Shown here piece by piece: positions 24,062 through 31,218 of a stretch of 37,636 nucleotides of DNA. Both the position numbers and the translations under genes were made by a program. The DNA comes from RECG01 sp964444805 (GTDB taxonomy: Bacteria; Bacillota_I; Bacilli_A; Acholeplasmatales; Acholeplasmataceae), in the NCBI GenBank assembly GCA_964444805.1, contig CAYUIK010000008.1:1-37636 (forward strand), written 5' to 3'. Numbering within the stretch: position 1 is the first letter of the stretch; each line of letters starts with the position of its first letter. The notes under the pieces are model-generated. The model saw only the letters and a list, made by a program, of their open reading frames with translations, was not told the origin of the DNA and did no database searches.

Positions 24062-24940
24062 ATGTTTAGGGAAGCGATCAAAAAAACGAAGAACTATACG
24101 ACCAACGTCGTCCTTTCGATGCGTCGCTTGAGCGGCAAGGTCGATACGGCGATGTTTACGGCAATCATCCTCAATCAGGAAGGTGACTTCTTATCGAGTG
24201 CGCATACGTTTCAAATGATTTCGGAATATAAGAAGCATCAAGAACAGATCAAGAAGAACCGGGCCCGTCGCGAGGAACTTAAAACCATGGGCCTATCCAA
24301 AGAACAGGAACAGGCGGAGATGATCAAGATGCTCGATCATCCCATGTCGATCACGCACATCGATTTCTATGTTCCCAGGTTCAAGGCGAGCGTTGATTTT
24401 TCAACGCTCAAGACGGATTTCAACAAGGATCTTGCGACATTCCGTCTCAAGAATCGTCCGCCGATGGGAATAGCCGATTATCCGCGCTTTTTTGATAACA
24501 ATCAGGACATGGAAGTCGGCACGCAACTCTGTCGACTAGGCTATGCTTTCAACGAAGCGCGCGTCGCTTTCGCCCCGAAAAAGGGATTTCTCTTTTTCGA
24601 GAAGTTCAGCACCCAGGAAATGTATCCGAACGACGGTATGCTCACGCGCTTGCGAACACTCACAAAGTCAGCCAACATGCCGTTCGAAGGGAAGTTCATT
24701 GAACTCTCTACCCCAGGATTGAAAGGTCAGAGTGGATGTGCGATTTTCGATATTCATGGCACAGTCTACGGGATTCAAAGTCATACGTCGCACCTGCCGC
24801 TCAATATGGCCGTTCCTTTTCCGAACAAGATGCAAGTCGTGACACTCGAGCACCAAGTATTGAACGTCGGCCTTGGTGTTCATGCTGTGGAAATAGAGAA
24901 GTTCCTGCTGGCGCATAATATCGATTTTTGGGCTGTCTAA
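24062..24940 (+). CDS. Cytoplasmic trypsin-like (S1/S1C-type) serine protease
   Basis: A 292-aa protein without signal peptide or membrane segment. A full chymotrypsin-fold triad can be read: H48 in SSAHTF (equivalent to the TNAHV box of HtrA proteases), D123 in NKDLATFRLK, and S224 in GQSGCAIFD followed by GTVYGIQS. Between H48 and D123 lies a charged helix-rich insert (about 55-92) not found in minimal HtrA cores, and there is no PDZ domain. HtrA-type proteases normally act outside the membrane, so a cytoplasmic one suggests intracellular quality control or a regulated cleavage. The SD AAGGAG is 11 nt from the ATG. It heads a four-gene operon with 20 bp to the acetyltransferase. I do not recognise the exact subfamily. 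Confidence 0.7.
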   Translation: MFREAIKKTKNYTTNVVLSMRRLSGKVDTAMFTAIILNQEGDFLSSAHTFQMISEYKKHQEQIKKNRARREELKTMGLSKEQEQAEMIKMLDHPMSITHIDFYVPRFKASVDFSTLKTDFNKDLATFRLKNRPPMGIADYPRFFDNNQDMEVGTQLCRLGYAFNEARVAFAPKKGFLFFEKFSTQEMYPNDGMLTRLRTLTKSANMPFEGKFIELSTPGLKGQSGCAIFDIHGTVYGIQSHTSHLPLNMAVPFPNKMQVVTLEHQVLNVGLGVHAVEIEKFLLAHNIDFWAV

Positions 24941-24960
24941 TCGGGGGGAGAACGAAACGT

Positions 24961-25398
24961 ATGATCCATCTTGATCCGATCGATACGCACAATTTCTGGG
25001 ATGTCGTTTCGCTCAAAGTGACAGAAGAACAGGAAGGGTTGGTCACTTCCAACGCCGTTTCCATCGCTCAAGCGAAAGTCTTTGAAGAACTCATCCCGCG
25101 AGCAATCTATCAAGACGATACGCTCGTGGGTTTTATCATGCATTGCATCGACCGTGATGACGATGAATATTGGCTTTATCGGTTGATGATCGATGAAAAA
25201 CAGCAACGCCAGGGGTATGCGAGAGAAGCGATGCAGCTTTTGATCGATGAGATTAAAACGGATCAAAAGCGCAAGCGCATATTTCTTGGTGTCGAACGTC
25301 GAGGGGAAGCGGCTGTTGGACTCTATCAGTCCCTCGGGTTTCGATTCAATGGGCAGATTTTCGGTAAGGAACACATCATGGTCCTCGAGTGGGACTAG
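24961..25398 (+). CDS. GNAT acetyltransferase, diamine/spermidine N-acetyltransferase-like
   Basis: A 145-aa GNAT protein. VSLKVTEEQEGLVTSNAVSI near the N-terminus, LVGFIMHCID, and the CoA loop QQRQGYAREAMQLL followed by GLYQSLGF resemble the BltD/PaiA-like polyamine acetyltransferases. The frame extends upstream, but ATG 24961 with a GGGGGGAG SD 10 nt away is the natural start. It would transfer acetyl from acetyl-CoA to a small amine in the cytoplasm. It lies between the protease and deoxynucleoside kinase genes in one operon. Confidence 0.85.
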   Translation: MIHLDPIDTHNFWDVVSLKVTEEQEGLVTSNAVSIAQAKVFEELIPRAIYQDDTLVGFIMHCIDRDDDEYWLYRLMIDEKQQRQGYAREAMQLLIDEIKTDQKRKRIFLGVERRGEAAVGLYQSLGFRFNGQIFGKEHIMVLEWD

Positions 25399-25425
25399 AC
25401 AAAAACATAAGAGGAAGGTATACGT

Positions 25426-26028
25426 ATGAAAATATCCGTTGGAGGTATGATCGCCTCGGGAAAGTCAACGCTTGTCAAGAAATTAGGAGACCATTTCGAT
25501 CTGCCGATCATGGAAGAGTTCGAGAAGGATGATGAAGTATTCAATACGCTTCTCAAGTGGCTCTATGAAAAGAAGAGTAACGTCGAGATGCTCCTGCAGA
25601 TCTACTTCATTCACAATCATTGGTTAAACCAGCAAAAGTATGACAACCATTTTATCGTCGATCGTGATTTGGTCGAGCACTGGCTTTTCGCGCACCATAA
25701 TCTCAAATCGATGCCGACGATCATGAATATGTACAACGGCGTGTTCCATGCCTATATGAATCAGATCAAGAAGCCGGACCTCTATATCATTCTCGATCTC
25801 AATTGGGATTGCTTCGTTTCTCGCGTCATGACGCGAGGACGACAACAGGAAATCGACAATTTTGATGCCAATAAGAACTATTTTCTGCTGCTTCTAAAGG
25901 ATTACACGAAGAAGATCGCCTCACAGTGTGCCGTCTATGATATTCCCTATGTCATCATCGATACGAATGACAAGACGGAGGAAGACGTTTTCAACGAAGC
26001 GGTTCAAGCCATTAGCGAATCTGTATGA
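25426..26028 (+). CDS. Deoxynucleoside kinase (dAdo/dGuo kinase family)
   Basis: A 200-aa salvage kinase that phosphorylates deoxynucleosides at the 5' position. The P-loop GMIASGKST is at 7-15. MEEF supplies the catalytic Glu around 30-31, VDRDLVEHW (D79, R80) is the conserved DR pair, and TRGRQQEIDN is the lid. Length fits the bacterial dAK/dGK and mollicute dNK family; base specificity cannot be told. It has a GAGGAAGG SD, lies 27 bp after the acetyltransferase and 21 bp before the LacI gene. Confidence 0.92.
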   Translation: MKISVGGMIASGKSTLVKKLGDHFDLPIMEEFEKDDEVFNTLLKWLYEKKSNVEMLLQIYFIHNHWLNQQKYDNHFIVDRDLVEHWLFAHHNLKSMPTIMNMYNGVFHAYMNQIKKPDLYIILDLNWDCFVSRVMTRGRQQEIDNFDANKNYFLLLLKDYTKKIASQCAVYDIPYVIIDTNDKTEEDVFNEAVQAISESV

Positions 26029-26049
26029 AAACAACACGGAGGTAAGGTC

Positions 26050-27030
26050 ATGCCTAACATCATCGATGTCGCGAAAAAGGCGAAAGTCGGGATTGCTACC
26101 GTATCTAGAGTCATCAACAATTCCGGGTATGTCAAGAAGGAAACTCGGGATCGCGTGGAACAGGTCATCCGAGAAATCGGTTATGTTCCCAATGAGATTG
26201 CCCGTAGCATGACATTGCAAAAAAACAAGATCGTTGCTTTTCTATTACCGAACAGCACGCACCTATTTTTTGGTGAACTTCTTTTTAATGTCGAAAAGGA
26301 ACTATACGATCGGGGCTATAAGCTCATGGTATGTAACTCCAGCGAACAACTCGAAAAAGAAATTGCCTATATCGACATGCTCAAAAACAACCGTGTCGAT
26401 GCGATCGTCATGCTTACGAACAACGACATCGAACCCTTTTTGAACGAATCGCTCAAGATTATTACGATTGACAGGCGTCTCAAAGGTGTTCCCTATGTCA
26501 CGAGCGATAACTACATGGGGGGGAGACTCGCGGCCCGTCATTTGATCGCTTCCGGCTGTAAGCACATGATGTTCATCGGCGATGATGCCCAGGGTGAATA
26601 CACGAGTATCGAAACCGAAGTCAGCAAGCGTCGGTTCGGTTTCTTTGATGAATTGAAGGCGCACGGTTTTACGGATACCTTGAATATCGAGTACCCACTC
26701 GGTAACTACATATTCATACCTCCCTATGTTCACGACATCATACGCGACCACCCCGAGATTGATGGCATCTTCACGATTAGCGATGCTGTAGCAGCCGAGG
26801 TCGTTCTTAACATTGAAAGAAGCAAAAGACGCGTTCCCGAAGACGTCAAAGTCATCGGGTACGATGGTGGAAGAAGTTTTTTGAATTTGGGAAAAAAGAT
26901 TACATCCATCGGACAATCTCCAGAAAAAATCGCTGTCAAGATCGGCGAACTCATTCAAAACTACTATGACAAGAAACCACTTGAAAACCAAGTTGTTCCG
27001 GTTGAGTTTTGTCATGGTGAAACCGCATAA
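26050..27030 (+). CDS. LacI-family transcriptional regulator
   Basis: A 326-aa repressor. The N-terminal helix-turn-helix IIDVAKKAKVGIATVSRVIN and hinge GYVPNEIARSM are typical. From about 60 a periplasmic-binding-like effector domain follows (IVAFLLPN, MFIGDDAQGEYTSIETE, VIGYDGGRSF). A GGAGGTAAGG SD precedes the start. No sugar-uptake gene is nearby. It closes an operon with a protease, an acetyltransferase and a deoxynucleoside kinase, so a nucleoside or ribose-type ligand is conceivable but not shown. No matching palindromic operator was found near the operon promoter. Confidence 0.92.
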   Translation: MPNIIDVAKKAKVGIATVSRVINNSGYVKKETRDRVEQVIREIGYVPNEIARSMTLQKNKIVAFLLPNSTHLFFGELLFNVEKELYDRGYKLMVCNSSEQLEKEIAYIDMLKNNRVDAIVMLTNNDIEPFLNESLKIITIDRRLKGVPYVTSDNYMGGRLAARHLIASGCKHMMFIGDDAQGEYTSIETEVSKRRFGFFDELKAHGFTDTLNIEYPLGNYIFIPPYVHDIIRDHPEIDGIFTISDAVAAEVVLNIERSKRRVPEDVKVIGYDGGRSFLNLGKKITSIGQSPEKIAVKIGELIQNYYDKKPLENQVVPVEFCHGETA

Positions 27031-27031
27031 C

Positions 27032-27064
27032 AAAAAGGATGTGAGCTACTCACATCCTTTTTTT
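27032..27064. terminator. Strong bidirectional terminator between convergent genes
   Basis: A 13-bp stem (27032-27044 with 27050-27062, centre GGATGTGA / TCACATCC) with a 5-nt loop has T runs on both strands. It serves the LacI operon (plus) and the cysteine desulfidase gene (minus). Confidence 0.9.
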
Positions 27065-27078
27065 AGGGGCGCTGTTTT

Positions 27079-28350
27079 TTATTTGAGCATCATGGATCGG
27101 ATGACCCGATCGGTTTCTTTCATGCCTTCGGTCGCGATTTCCCCGATCGCCTTGATCGTGGAGTCAATATCATCTTTAATGAATCCACATCCAGCACGAT
27201 ATGTCTTGTTTTCTAAGGCGAGAAGATGACCTTGAATCGCGGTGTCCAATCCAGTGGAAATTTTGAAACCGCAAGACGCTTTCGCCCCGTCACAAAGAAT
27301 ACCGGCTGACCCCGCGAGTGCATTGGTAAGAGACATTTTCATCTGTTCAAGTGTTCCGCCCGCGAGAAAGGTGAAGGCCGCGCTGCAAGAACTCGTCGCG
27401 CTGATCGCCCCGCAAAAAGCGGAGAGACGACCGATGTAGGTCTTTTGATAGATCGTGAGTAAACTCGAAATGGCGACTGCTCGAAGCATCCGTTCGTGTT
27501 CAATGTTTTTTCGACGGGCGAACACGACGATGGGAACAATCGAAGAAATCCCCTGATTTCCACTGCCGGAATTGGTAACGACCGGTAACATCGATCCACA
27601 CATTCGCGCTTCCGAAGCAGCAGCAGTATAAGCCTTGATCGCACCAAACATGGTTTTGTCGTGTTTTAGGATGGTCTTTCCGATCGATAGACAGTAATCC
27701 TTTTCCACACCTTCTTCGGCGATTCGCATATTTTGTTCGATGGCGCGGCGAAAAACGCGATCGAGTGCATCAACAGAAACCGTTTTTGCGAATTCAACGA
27801 TCGAATCGAATCGCAAAGTCGATCGATCGGTCAGGACACTTAAATACCGCGTCAGATCTTCTTTCGTTTCGTAGATCGTCTGCTCGTTGTAGTCGATGCG
27901 AATGATATTGGTGTGCGTACCCTTGATCTCGATTCGGACGCTCTCTTCGTCATTTTCCAAGGTGAGGATAAAGTGCAAACTCTCATCGGTTTCGAGAAGG
28001 CCCACTTCGATCATGTCTTGATCCAGCAGTGCTTTGATCTGATGCCGATCGGCTTCATTAAGATTTTTGAGCACCTCGAGTCCGAGATCACTATCACCGG
28101 CAACGAGTCCGGAAAGGATACTCGCTTCGATACCGGCAAGGTCTTTCGTATTCGGTACGATGGCCGATCGGATGTTCTTGATCAAACCGCCACAGGCCAG
28201 GATGCGTATCCGCGTCGGCATCGTTTTTAAGATTTTTTTCGCTTTCGCAGCAGCAAAAGCGACGGATATAGGTTCCGTGCAGCCGATCGCCGTGACGAGT
28301 TCTTCTTCCAAAATCTCAAGATATTGCTTTTCAAACTGTGAACGTCCCAT
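27079..28350 (-). CDS. cyuA: L-cysteine desulfidase (CyuA/UPF0597, serine-dehydratase-alpha-like)
   Basis: A 423-aa enzyme expected to split L-cysteine to pyruvate, ammonia and sulfide using a [4Fe-4S] cluster, with the fold of the serine dehydratase alpha chain. Cluster Cys candidates are C24 in AIGCTEPISVAFA, the pair in the CGAISATSSCSAAF region, and those in AGILCDGAKASCGFK. NSGSGNQGISSIVP is the other conserved block. Length is standard. ATG at 28350 has GAAGGG 7 nt away. A terminator-like hairpin lies just upstream, so expression may depend on readthrough from the 28426 gene. No cysteine transporter is adjacent. Confidence 0.9.
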   Translation of the reverse strand: MGRSQFEKQYLEILEEELVTAIGCTEPISVAFAAAKAKKILKTMPTRIRILACGGLIKNIRSAIVPNTKDLAGIEASILSGLVAGDSDLGLEVLKNLNEADRHQIKALLDQDMIEVGLLETDESLHFILTLENDEESVRIEIKGTHTNIIRIDYNEQTIYETKEDLTRYLSVLTDRSTLRFDSIVEFAKTVSVDALDRVFRRAIEQNMRIAEEGVEKDYCLSIGKTILKHDKTMFGAIKAYTAAASEARMCGSMLPVVTNSGSGNQGISSIVPIVVFARRKNIEHERMLRAVAISSLLTIYQKTYIGRLSAFCGAISATSSCSAAFTFLAGGTLEQMKMSLTNALAGSAGILCDGAKASCGFKISTGLDTAIQGHLLALENKTYRAGCGFIKDDIDSTIKAIGEIATEGMKETDRVIRSMMLK

Positions 28351-28371
28351 GATATCCCTTCAATCTAGAGC

Positions 28372-28405
28372 GAAAAAGTTCGACCGAATGCGGTCGATCT
28401 TTTTC
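28372..28405 (-). terminator. Terminator or attenuator between two minus-strand genes
   Basis: A TCGACCG / CGGTCGA stem extends, after one mismatch, by GAAAAAG / CTTTTTC around a 4-nt loop. It lies 21 bp past the stop of the 28426 gene and 21 bp before the desulfidase start. No promoter fits between the hairpin and the desulfidase start. Confidence 0.65.
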
Positions 28406-28425
28406 TTATTTCTCTTACTTTGCTG

Positions 28426-29082
28426 CTATTGATATGGAAATTCGAGCTGCGTACCAAAGCCTTCCTTCGATGCCGAGTTGTCATAGATTTCTTCAATCCG
28501 AAAGACGTAGGCCGGATACTTGAGCCAACGGGACATATCCGGTGTATGGTAGACGTCGTGCTGAGCGTTGATGAATTGTTGGTAGAGCTCACGTTTTCCG
28601 GAATCCATCTCATCATGGATTTCCATCTGGCCTCGCAGCTCATAAGAGATCATCGGTGGCTGGTAGAAAATGATGGTCGCTTCCGGATTTACCTTGTAGT
28701 TTGCGTAGCTGTGTTTCTTTGCCATTTCAAGACTGCCGATGCAACTGAAATCGATGCGATGTCTTGCTTCCGGAGAATAGAGGTATTTCACCAGCAGTTC
28801 AAGACCTCGTTTACTGTAGTCCTTGTCGCCGGGTGTGTAGCTCTTGATGTGTTTGATGTAGGCTTCAAGCGTCTCTTCGAGGTACTCCGGTTTTGGCATG
28901 AATCCGATGCCCTTGATGCTCGCATTGAGTCCTGCGGGCCCGTAAGAGACGAGTGCAGGGTCGTGCGAACAGAAACTTAAAAAAACCTTTTCGTGGCTCA
29001 TTTCTTCGCCGTTGTGCAGTTTGATGACCGTGTTGGCGCGCGCATTGAACGCCCAGTTGAAGAATTTTTCAGCTGTTTTCAT
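28426..29082 (-). CDS. Uncharacterised protein, possible FMN split-barrel fold
   Basis: A 218-aa soluble protein that I do not recognise with confidence. Strand-rich blocks such as ATIIFYQPPMISYELRGQME, FINAQHDVYH and YPAYVFRIEEIYD recall pyridoxamine-5-phosphate-oxidase-like FMN-binding split-barrel proteins, but no decisive motif is seen. The N-terminal half is helical (EYLEETLEAYIKHIKSY). It has a good promoter and an AAGGAG SD. It lies upstream of the cysteine desulfidase gene on the same strand and could be cotranscribed with it by readthrough of the hairpin between them. Confidence 0.6.
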   Translation of the reverse strand: MKTAEKFFNWAFNARANTVIKLHNGEEMSHEKVFLSFCSHDPALVSYGPAGLNASIKGIGFMPKPEYLEETLEAYIKHIKSYTPGDKDYSKRGLELLVKYLYSPEARHRIDFSCIGSLEMAKKHSYANYKVNPEATIIFYQPPMISYELRGQMEIHDEMDSGKRELYQQFINAQHDVYHTPDMSRWLKYPAYVFRIEEIYDNSASKEGFGTQLEFPYQ

Positions 29083-29138
29083 AGGATCTCCTTATCGTAT
29101 ATGCTTTGTGAACGTATGCATAGATCGAGTTTGACACC

Positions 29139-29167
29139 ATACTATCATAGAACAAAAAAGAAGTCAA
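29139..29167 (-). promoter_or_regulatory. Promoter of the 28426 gene
   Basis: On the minus strand TTGACT (29162-29167), a 17-bp spacer and TAGTAT (29139-29144), the latter preceded by TGA as an extended -10. The leader of about 50 nt carries an AAGGAG SD. Confidence 0.7.
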
Positions 29168-29482
29168 CGAGAATCATGCGGCTCACAAAGGTCTTGTCAA
29201 AGTGTGTTTCTTTTAGAAACAAAGGCGAAAAAATGATGTGAAATTTTTTGATCACAATTTGGAATAGATCGCGGAAAGCCGATTTTCACAGATAAGGTTT
29301 TCGGGTCAGCCAAAACGCCCAAGGGACTGAATAATACTGCAAGTGAGTCGAAAAAATGTCCTAAATACAACGAATCGATCGATACAAGGTCAATCAACGT
29401 AATGTGAGTGCAAAAGAGAGCAAATACACGAAAACGTTTTCTAAAGTTAATTCACATCGTGGTTTTAATTCCAAAATTATTA
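29168..29482. other. Intergenic stretch without a recognisable gene
   Basis: No convincing ORF, RNA or hairpin was found here. Short frames on both strands lack an SD and codon bias. The only notable item is the second copy of the 14-mer at 29326-29339. The base composition looks more AT-rich and less codon-structured than its surroundings. Confidence 0.5.
29326..29339. repeat. Copy 2 of 14-bp repeat
   Basis: ACTGAATAATACTG is identical to the padR promoter spacer at 22606-22619. Here no promoter is recognisable around it. It lies 157 bp upstream of the lipoprotein promoter. Confidence 0.45.
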
Positions 29483-29511
29483 TTGACATCATTTCATGAA
29501 GCGGTTATAAT
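29483..29511 (+). promoter_or_regulatory. Perfect-consensus promoter of the lipoprotein/opp region
   Basis: TTGACA (29483-29488), a 17-bp spacer and TATAAT (29506-29511): a full consensus sigma-70/sigma-A promoter, the strongest in the window. Transcription from it gives a leader of about 200 nt before the lipoprotein ATG. Confidence 0.85.
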
Positions 29512-29718
29512 AACAACATATTACGTGATGAACATGTTTCTTGGTGATAAGAAATCGTTTTTGGTACCTCTTCGTCATCGGAAATCCGATCATGCACGTA
29601 TGCGATGTTGTTTTCTTGCAAAATCTTCTACGTTTTCTTGATATCGACCATGGATGGTACGTACGAAAATGTTTTTGACCAGTCGACGTGCCATAATGAT
29701 AAAAAAGGAGAGAAAAAA
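29512..29718 (+). promoter_or_regulatory. Long untranslated leader of the lipoprotein gene
   Basis: About 200 nt lie between a consensus promoter and the start codon. I looked for T-box, SAM, lysine and c-di-GMP (GEMM) core sequences and recognised none. A 37-codon frame beginning at 29528 (MNMFLGDKKSFLVPL) is present but has no SD. The final 20 nt contain AAAAAAGGAG, a strong SD for the lipoprotein. Confidence 0.4.
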
Positions 29719-31077
29719 ATGCAGAAACTTTGGAGACTTATGATACTCGGCACGTTTGTGTGCTTGTTTGCTGTTTTTGCCGTAGCATGTGAGGATACCG
29801 GCAATGACGATGATGACGATGATCCGATTGTCGAAGATCACGAACTCGCCGGCGAATATGAGATCGACATCACGAACCTCGGCATGCCGCTCGTCTTCTA
29901 TCTCAAAATCGATACGGAAGGAAACTTTGAACTTTCATCGAGTCGCGCTTATGACGTAGACAAAGGTAACGGCACGGTCGGCCAAAGTGGCGATACATAT
30001 ATGCTGATCTATAGTGATTCGACGCCTGATGAACCTAAAACAGCGACGTTCACTGTTGAAAATGATAACCTTCACTTTTCGACGACGTTGCCATATGGCA
30101 CTTCCAACATCAACTATATGCATGAGGATGACGAGAATCCGGAAATCATCTACTATCTCGTTGCCCGCATCTTTATGTATGAGGAATACCACGGGCAATA
30201 TGCTGGTGGTCATTCCGTCATGGCCATGGGCTCTTCTGTTGACTATGAGTATACGATGACTTTGAAACCCGGCAAATCCTATGATTTCCTTAGCACGTTT
30301 GAAATGGGTGGAACGGTATACGAGTTCACGGAACAAGGTACGTATACCATTGAAGACGACGTTTTTACGATCGTTCCAGAAGGTCAAGAGGAAGTCGTGG
30401 GACGTATCAATCCGGATGGCAGTTTAACCATCGGTGTTCAGGCTTCACAAATGGGAAGCCGTGAAGAGCGTGACTTGCGCGTTACGACGACGAGCGAGTA
30501 TGCCGGCACATATTACGGTTATAGCACCGCGGCAATGGGCGGCATGACGATGTATGATACGGAAGGTACGCTGGTACTCGATGCGTTTGGCGGATATCAC
30601 TATACGGCTGTTGATGCCTTGAGCGGCGATGTCGAGGAGACCGGGACTTATAGTGTCGAAGGGACGGAAATCACCTATGTCCCCGATAACGAAGAAGAGG
30701 ATCCGTTCACGGGCACGATCGAGAATCTCGTTGTCACCGCGACCTTTTATAAATCTGCTGAAGGTGGCATGCGAGGCGATTTGACCTTCTATTCAAGCAC
30801 GATACAAGGTTCATTTACGGGAACCTCGACTGTTGAAGACGTCCAATACGAGGCCGAACTCGACCTGGCAAGCGATGGCACATTTATGCTTGTCGTTACC
30901 GACACGGAAGGCGAAATACTCAATACGACCGGCGATTTCAGCGTTGTCAAGACGATGATGCTCATGGTTGTCTTGGATAGTCCGGAAGGCACGTTCAATT
31001 GTGTCGTTTCGCAAACCGGACTCAATGCGAGCATCGATTACGACGGCGTTGAATACGGGTTTCAACTTAGCAAATAG
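29719..31077 (+). CDS. Lipoprotein with four lipocalin-like repeats
   Basis: A 452-aa surface lipoprotein. A signal peptide (MQKLWRLMILGTFVCLFAVF) is followed by AVAC, where C24 would be lipidated. An acidic linker with six Asp comes next, then about four repeated units of 90-110 residues. Each opens with a Gly-x-Tyr motif (LAGEYEI, YHGQYAGG, YAGTYYGY, IQGSFTG) and continues with alternating strands and a D-G-x-F/Y turn, a lipocalin-like pattern. Function is unknown; ligand or peptide binding outside the membrane is plausible given the oligopeptide importer just downstream. ATG 29719 is chosen over the longer frame because of AAAAAAGGAG and the signal peptide. The repeats are acidic. Confidence 0.75.
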   Translation: MQKLWRLMILGTFVCLFAVFAVACEDTGNDDDDDDPIVEDHELAGEYEIDITNLGMPLVFYLKIDTEGNFELSSSRAYDVDKGNGTVGQSGDTYMLIYSDSTPDEPKTATFTVENDNLHFSTTLPYGTSNINYMHEDDENPEIIYYLVARIFMYEEYHGQYAGGHSVMAMGSSVDYEYTMTLKPGKSYDFLSTFEMGGTVYEFTEQGTYTIEDDVFTIVPEGQEEVVGRINPDGSLTIGVQASQMGSREERDLRVTTTSEYAGTYYGYSTAAMGGMTMYDTEGTLVLDAFGGYHYTAVDALSGDVEETGTYSVEGTEITYVPDNEEEDPFTGTIENLVVTATFYKSAEGGMRGDLTFYSSTIQGSFTGTSTVEDVQYEAELDLASDGTFMLVVTDTEGEILNTTGDFSVVKTMMLMVVLDSPEGTFNCVVSQTGLNASIDYDGVEYGFQLSK

Positions 31078-31127
31078 ACAACCGTAATACAAAGATCGAT
31101 CCGATTAAAATCCTTCCTACTCTCTGT

Positions 31128-31157
31128 GGCAAAACTGCTGGTGACAGTAGTTTTGCC
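31128..31157 (+). terminator. Strong hairpin between lipoprotein and oppA, partial terminator
   Basis: A 12-bp stem (GGCAAAACTGCT / AGTAGTTTTGCC, one G-U) with a 6-nt loop begins 50 bp after the lipoprotein stop. It is followed only by CTTTGG, so the T tract is poor. It may be a processing or mRNA-stabilising structure, or a leaky terminator lowering opp expression relative to the lipoprotein. Confidence 0.5.
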
Positions 31158-31218
31158 CTTTGGATTATGTCCGGGGGCTTTGTTTGCACGAGTATTTTTA
31201 GAGAAAGTGGTGGTCCTA

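Noticed and set aside
26302..27033. 243-aa minus-strand open frame opposite the LacI gene
   Set aside because: Antisense shadow of a clear LacI-type repressor; no start signal.
29131..29136. TTGACA as a plus-strand -35
   Set aside because: No -10 lies 16-18 bp downstream; the A-rich sequence there fits the minus-strand promoter spacer.
29408..29641. 77-aa plus-strand frame in the lipoprotein leader region
   Set aside because: It starts before the consensus promoter, has no SD and runs across promoter and leader. No protein features are convincing.
29512..29718. c-di-GMP (GEMM) riboswitch in the lipoprotein leader
   Set aside because: The c-di-GMP genes nearby made this attractive, but the conserved GEMM core sequences were not found by eye.
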